A stretch of 25,003 bases of DNA from Chrysochromulina parva (lineage: Eukaryota; Haptophyta; Prymnesiales; Chrysochromulinaceae): NCBI GenBank assembly GCA_002887195.1, contig PJAB01000507.1, positions 1 through 25,003 on the forward strand. Reading direction: 5' to 3'. Under the pieces are notes generated by a model. That model saw only the letters and a program-made list of their open reading frames with translations, was not told the origin of the DNA and did no database searches. How positions within the stretch are numbered: the stretch's first letter is position 1; each line of letters opens with the position of its first letter. Below are positions 21,801 through 25,003 of this stretch, one piece after another. Position numbers and translations under genes: made by a program.

Positions 21801-24800
21801 GCGTTTCTGTCTTCAACAGCGCGGCCAACGCAGCCAGCTCGAGCTTGTCACCGCCACCGCCATCGCCCAGGCCGCCCCCGCCAATGCCACCGCCGCCCTT
21901 GCCACCCCCACCACTGCCGCCACCGCCCGTGCCACCCCCGCCCTTGCCTCCTCCGCCCTCGCCACCACCGCCGGCACCGCCACCTCCGTCGCCTCCGTTA
22001 CCTCTGCCACCGCCTCCGTCGCCTCCTCCCCCGCTGGTGCCACCCACGCAACCGCCGCCGTCTCCGCCACCGTCTCAGCCGCCAGCCATCGACGCCTACA
22101 ACGTGCTACAGCGCATGGCGATGCGGCGGCAGGTGAGCGGGCTGCTAGCTGTGGCACCGCCGCTTCGAAGCACAAGTCCGCTGCAGTTCGCGGCGTCCCT
22201 CGACGTACTGTCACGCGAGCCCTCTGAGCTGGACCACGTCACCGTGGTGACGGTCCTCGATCTCATCGCGCAGCTCGTCTCCGTGATCTCTATCGATGCT
22301 GCCGAAGACTCCACAGCTACGATGAGTCACCTGTTGACGAGTATGGGCTCGGTGATGATCGCAGACTACTCGGCACGGCCGGCGCTGCCGCCTCCGCCGC
22401 CGCGGTCGCCACCTGCGTCACCTTCACAGCCAGCGCCACCCACGCTGCCACCGTCCGGTGGATCGTCCCGTCGTGAGCTTCAGAGCCTCTCCATCTCCGC
22501 ACCCACGTCCTCCTCCTGGGCGCTCGCGAGACCCGGAGAGCGGGGAAGGGTCATCAAGGCGCAGCTCGGGCTCCTATTTGACCATCTCGGCCGCTCCCTC
22601 GTCGGCGGGGAGCGGCCTGCGTCGGTGCTCCCATATGCCACGGGGGTCGCCCTCAGTGTCGTGAAGCTGCCGTCGGTGCGACAGCTTGGGCTGCCAGCGA
22701 ATTCGAATCTCACCGTTGTGCTCGAAGCTCTATCTCTCACGCTCACTATCAGTTTGCGAGCGCTCGCAAGCAGTGTCGGAACGCATGGGCTCGTTCCGTC
22801 CGACCAGTTGCAGATTGGCCTCGCTTCTCTGCCTGCGCCTGCCGAGCTACGCCCTCCCCGCGTGCATCCGTCCTTTGACATCCCCGCGGTCGCATCCGTG
22901 ACGGCGTGGGTGCACGTCACAGCGGATCGTCTCGGGCAGCTCTCAGCCGCCCACGACGCCGCCCACGAGCTGGCTGAGCAGGAGTCCGCAGCTGATGGGG
23001 TGCCCTCGAGCTCGATGGCATGGCTCGATTCTCTCCGCTACACGAGACAAGCTTCCACAGGTGAGGCGTATGTATCGAGAGCAACCGTCACTCTCAGCCT
23101 GGCGCGTGTGAGCAGCAGGGGCTCATGCGAGCATGACAGGCAATGTCGCGGCCCTGCTTGGCTAGCACAGCCCCTCAGCGGCCAGTGCCTTGGGGGGCAG
23201 TGCCTTTGTCCAGAGCCGTGGGCTGGCGAGGGCTGCAAACAACTCACCAGCTGCGCGGCCCATCTGAGCCCCTCCTCACCGAGCACTTCGGGCTGGTCGA
23301 ACCGGGCGTGCCTGCTGGACACGGAGGCGACCTCACCCAACGTGGCCGTGTGCGTGTGCTCGGTGCTTGGCACGATGGAGGTGGTCGCAATCGAGAGCTC
23401 GGGGCCGAGCTGGGACTTTGTCGACGACGACATCGCCCCGCTGCCGCTCAGCATCGACTCTGGCATCTACATCAAGCACCCTCTCCAATTCACACTCATT
23501 CTGGTCGTGAACTTAGCTTGGCTGCTCTTCGTCCTCGTGTCCAAACTGTGCGCCAAGGAGGGTCCCCTCAAGCAGTATGCGGACCATCACAACGAACTGC
23601 TCCGCGCGCACAGGATCCGAGTGCTCAGCCTCAACCCGACCAAGCGTTGGCAGGCGTGGCGTAATCGCACGTCGAAGGAGCTGTGTGAGCAGCACATGCT
23701 GCTGCGCCTGCTCCCCTCCCCGCTGGTTGTAAGGGACCCCTCAAGCAAGCTCAGCCGAATGCAGAAGGCGACAGCGACAGCATGCATGCTGCAGGTCCAG
23801 ATGGCAGTGCTCAGCTGCCTTGTATGGGCGCGATCCGATCTCACACACGAAAGCATCACGACGCTCCAAACGATGCTCTCTGGGCTCATCTCAGCGTCCA
23901 TTGCGCTGCTGATGGCAAGAGTCCTCGATGAGCTCTTTGGGCGAGAGAGGCGGATCAGCCACATGGCGGCTGTAGCAGTCATGGACAGCGTGGAGAAGCA
24001 CAAGGGTTCGCAGCTGAGGGCAACGGCCGCGCTGCACCTGGCCTTTGACCACGCCAGTGTGCTCGCGGCGCTCTCCGATTGGCGGCAGGTCGTCGAGGAC
24101 CTGCTTGTCGAGCACGTCCGTGCGGCACTGCTCGCCATGCGCCCTCGGATGCTCGGCATCACGCGGCTGCAGGCCGTACGGGAGGAGGCCGAACGGTATC
24201 CTGATCAGGCAAGGCCGCTTGCCTTAGTACATGTTGAGGAGGCCGAACGGGAGCACGCATCGCTCGTCGTCGATCAAGCGCCAACGCAGTTGATCAAGCA
24301 GGATGCTGCCAGGTCAGTGGCTTGGGCGAAGGACCAGGCATCGGCATCAGGCATGATGCCATTGCATGCGGATGGAGATGGTGGAGGGGGCGTCCCTCGC
24401 ACTCCTCTCAAGCGGCTCGAAGAGTCGCAAGATCAAGAGGACGCAGGCCAGATCGAGGAGCTACACCCAGATCGAGCTACACCCAGATCGAGCTACCCCC
24501 AGATCGAGGAGCTGCACCCTGTGGGGCTGAGCGAGTCCGAGACGCCCAGCCCTCTCAATCCTCCGGCTACCTTCCCTTCACGGAACAGCCCCCCCACTTC
24601 TCGACCACGAACCCCCCTAGAGCCTGAGACCACTGCGGCTGCGGTGCGACCCTGGTCGGCACGAATTCGTGCGTCTTTGGTCCGCAATCGACCATGGTCC
24701 GCACTCGAGCAGCTCGCGACTTTGAAACGGCGACCACCTTCAGCTGCCCTCGCCGCCGCGCAACCGCCGCCCTCTGCCGCGCTGCCCTCTACCCCGCCAC

Positions 24801-25003
24801 CCTCTGCCCCGCCGCTCTCTCTCCCGCCCTCACCATCAACAGCTGGTTGGCTGGGCCATGCGCGCATAGGTCCTCACAAGCGTGAGCTACCCCCCGTGCT
24901 GACGCCCGCGCGGGAGCTGATGGGTCTCGTCGGAGTTCTTCGGCTGAGCAGCAGCAGCGAGGCGGACAAGGGCAAGGCGCTGCACCAGCTCGCTCTGCTT
25001 GCC
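18884..25003 (+). CDS. REJ-domain polycystin-1-like surface protein with SPPPP tracts, 5' part (runs off right edge)
   Basis: A 2040-codon frame, open from ATG 18884 to the edge. Residues 1-19 are a signal peptide (MLVALLVILTLPALLAVHG). A Pro-rich SPPPP tract follows to about 19240, then beta-rich ectodomain. The REJ region (about 20395-21530) shows ALTLDATGSFDPDEPEALLS and RVPPLGGSITATPTTAELLS followed by GWYADEAWMPL, the family hallmarks. A second Pro tract is at 21847-22085 and a third near 22381-22450. An EGF-like segment (23117-23237, CLGGQCLCPEPWAGEGC) and a GPS-like CVCS segment precede the first membrane helix (23489-23550, FTLILVVNLAWLLFVLV). Two more helices follow at about 23765-23830 and 23867-23940, after SRMQKATATACML, which matches the FxRxQR entry to TM2 of polycystin-1 proteins. 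No PLAT domain fits in the 70-residue gap between helices. A polycystin-type channel region is expected beyond the window. Probably a plasma or flagellar membrane mechano/chemosensor; role inferred. Confidence 0.82.
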   Translation, partial: MLVALLVILTLPALLAVHGPSIRPPSPPPSPPPSPPPPSPPPPASPPSPPSPPSPPASPPPWLPPLPPPPWPPPMLPPPPPRPSPPPRPPPRLPPRPPPPSPPPSLPPAPPPSPPPPVPLSLPTQLLSATLDQSGWLVVVRFDARPTNRAGMPRLGRPADCASVLSDETILELRGLSAAWPRCRWVDDSTLYVYLPRGSGLQLPTSPQGTGVSVSAASSSTRIAVRPNAVYPQRIVSYGGIITLTHCIGGDGLSKCASGSVWVRLPSALRVPTASLQATSLLSPCEALSLSARRSSGGGAFPLSFEWSVLGAEDAPWWSYTARLAAALSQAGESVELAAALLPRGERARLGLRVRTAWGAVSAPVSLNVTRAALPTIDVGFAQGPNGGEVHTTRTRPLVLQAHASLPPLDCLGTNALNEASASGTPTIVASWSLSSLTAGAPSVNSTNIVVSGSGWTFSIAAGVLVAGSSYAIHVHANDTTGFSSWHAGHASLVVHVHASPLACMLAGGTRRTVRRTSALTLDATGSFDPDEPEALLSFEWACVDVQAEAASMYGANENSPTLPCPVSGWGSARSSGSARSGLLVLTPGALASGSVSRISTIVRRGSRSASCSSVIEVAAGPQVLVSVMAVAMPAGSTPPTMEGGVLHVDVGHKLVLDGDAFVPAPTPGRARSRRHRRLQASGSGSACASAGMAADECTYTWALHEAIQASHVDSISGAGAASSLILLPYSLRPGDSYTFELTVSGAAFGSTSGSAQLTVQSRVPPLGGSITATPTTAELLSTSVAFEQQGWYADEAWMPLAFMFDARAQLDDDDDDATSDATSDSHSSSCAYLMGSRWVPFSGRTASPFVTDRFLGPGLVQIRGVAIDMLGSRGCTYTRLNVTLPQSTDAMQLLAELAWATISEAPDAVARGVRTVSPAVYESASRRVSRALLVATLLNQIRVLEQMSPPHATRTQRNATNSTNAMAGVSAGVSVFNSAANAASSSLSPPPPSPRPPPPMPPPPLPPPPLPPPPVPPPPLPPPPSPPPPAPPPPSPPLPLPPPPSPPPPLVPPTQPPPSPPPSQPPAIDAYNVLQRMAMRRQVSGLLAVAPPLRSTSPLQFAASLDVLSREPSELDHVTVVTVLDLIAQLVSVISIDAAEDSTATMSHLLTSMGSVMIADYSARPALPPPPPRSPPASPSQPAPPTLPPSGGSSRRELQSLSISAPTSSSWALARPGERGRVIKAQLGLLFDHLGRSLVGGERPASVLPYATGVALSVVKLPSVRQLGLPANSNLTVVLEALSLTLTISLRALASSVGTHGLVPSDQLQIGLASLPAPAELRPPRVHPSFDIPAVASVTAWVHVTADRLGQLSAAHDAAHELAEQESAADGVPSSSMAWLDSLRYTRQASTGEAYVSRATVTLSLARVSSRGSCEHDRQCRGPAWLAQPLSGQCLGGQCLCPEPWAGEGCKQLTSCAAHLSPSSPSTSGWSNRACLLDTEATSPNVAVCVCSVLGTMEVVAIESSGPSWDFVDDDIAPLPLSIDSGIYIKHPLQFTLILVVNLAWLLFVLVSKLCAKEGPLKQYADHHNELLRAHRIRVLSLNPTKRWQAWRNRTSKELCEQHMLLRLLPSPLVVRDPSSKLSRMQKATATACMLQVQMAVLSCLVWARSDLTHESITTLQTMLSGLISASIALLMARVLDELFGRERRISHMAAVAVMDSVEKHKGSQLRATAALHLAFDHASVLAALSDWRQVVEDLLVEHVRAALLAMRPRMLGITRLQAVREEAERYPDQARPLALVHVEEAEREHASLVVDQAPTQLIKQDAARSVAWAKDQASASGMMPLHADGDGGGGVPRTPLKRLEESQDQEDAGQIEELHPDRATPRSSYPQIEELHPVGLSESETPSPLNPPATFPSRNSPPTSRPRTPLEPETTAAAVRPWSARIRASLVRNRPWSALEQLATLKRRPPSAALAAAQPPPSAALPSTPPPSAPPLSLPPSPSTAGWLGHARIGPHKRELPPVLTPARELMGLVGVLRLSSSSEADKGKALHQLALLA
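24448..24517 (+). repeat. 16/19-bp repeat read in shifting frames
   Basis: CCAGATCGAG recurs at 24448, 24467, 24483 and 24499, in units of 19, 16, 16 and 19 bp (two carry an extra GAG). The three spacings sum to 51 bp, so the first and last copies are in the same frame (QIEELHP) while the middle ones read DRATP and RSSYP. Confidence 0.9.

Overview
The window looks like nuclear DNA of a GC-rich, gene-dense, plastid-bearing protist. The genes are eukaryotic: a voltage-gated cation channel, a REJ/polycystin-like giant, a RING-between-RING-like protein with ankyrin and leucine-rich repeats, and a type II membrane Fringe-like glycosyltransferase. Almost all read as single long ORFs, packed on both strands with gaps of roughly 20 to 440 bp. 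One product has a signal peptide followed by a plastid-type leader. The leucine-rich-repeat style, the SPPPP-rich surface protein and the single-domain channel together make a haptophyte (prymnesiophyte) my best guess. A pelagophyte or another secondary-plastid alga is not excluded. The lineage call is inference from remembered family style, not from a search.

Layout, left to right. 1-1410 (-) is the 5' part of a Gln-rich coiled-coil protein that runs off the left edge. 1641-4940 (+) is a large low-complexity protein with an IQ motif, a degenerate ZZ finger, a TPR-like helical region and a peptidoglycan-binding-like fold. 5242-6942 (+) is a one-domain voltage-gated cation channel with an N-terminal EF-hand. 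It converges on a minus-strand block: a GT31 Fringe-like glycosyltransferase (9547-8337, with one inferred intron) and a following 404-codon frame (8317-7103) that is either its C-terminal extension or a separate gene. The glycosyltransferase diverges from 9760-10671 (+), a plastid-targeted two-domain protein. 10971-12293 (+) is a GT2 glycosyltransferase with a Cys-rich tail. 12964-12362 (-) is a small ankyrin protein with a myristoylation-type N-terminus. It diverges from 13313-15772 (+), an RBR/ankyrin/LRR protein. 15971-18445 (+) is a probable nuclear protein with Tudor-like, SAP-like, zinc-ribbon and DUF5710-like parts. 18884 to the right edge (+) is a 2040-codon open frame: signal peptide, SPPPP tracts, REJ region, EGF-like and GPS-like segments, then polycystin-1-style membrane helices.

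The genes do not form one pathway. Two loose themes recur: the secretory and cell-surface route (two glycosyltransferases, the REJ/polycystin-like protein) and calcium or membrane signalling (EF-hand channel, IQ motif, polycystin-like protein). The most notable structural feature is the inferred 122-bp GT-AG intron in the GT31 gene. It is bounded by 27-bp direct repeats and filled mostly by a 28-bp minisatellite, which looks like a young intron-gain event. Several proteins also carry recent in-frame internal duplications of 66, 72 and 444 bp.
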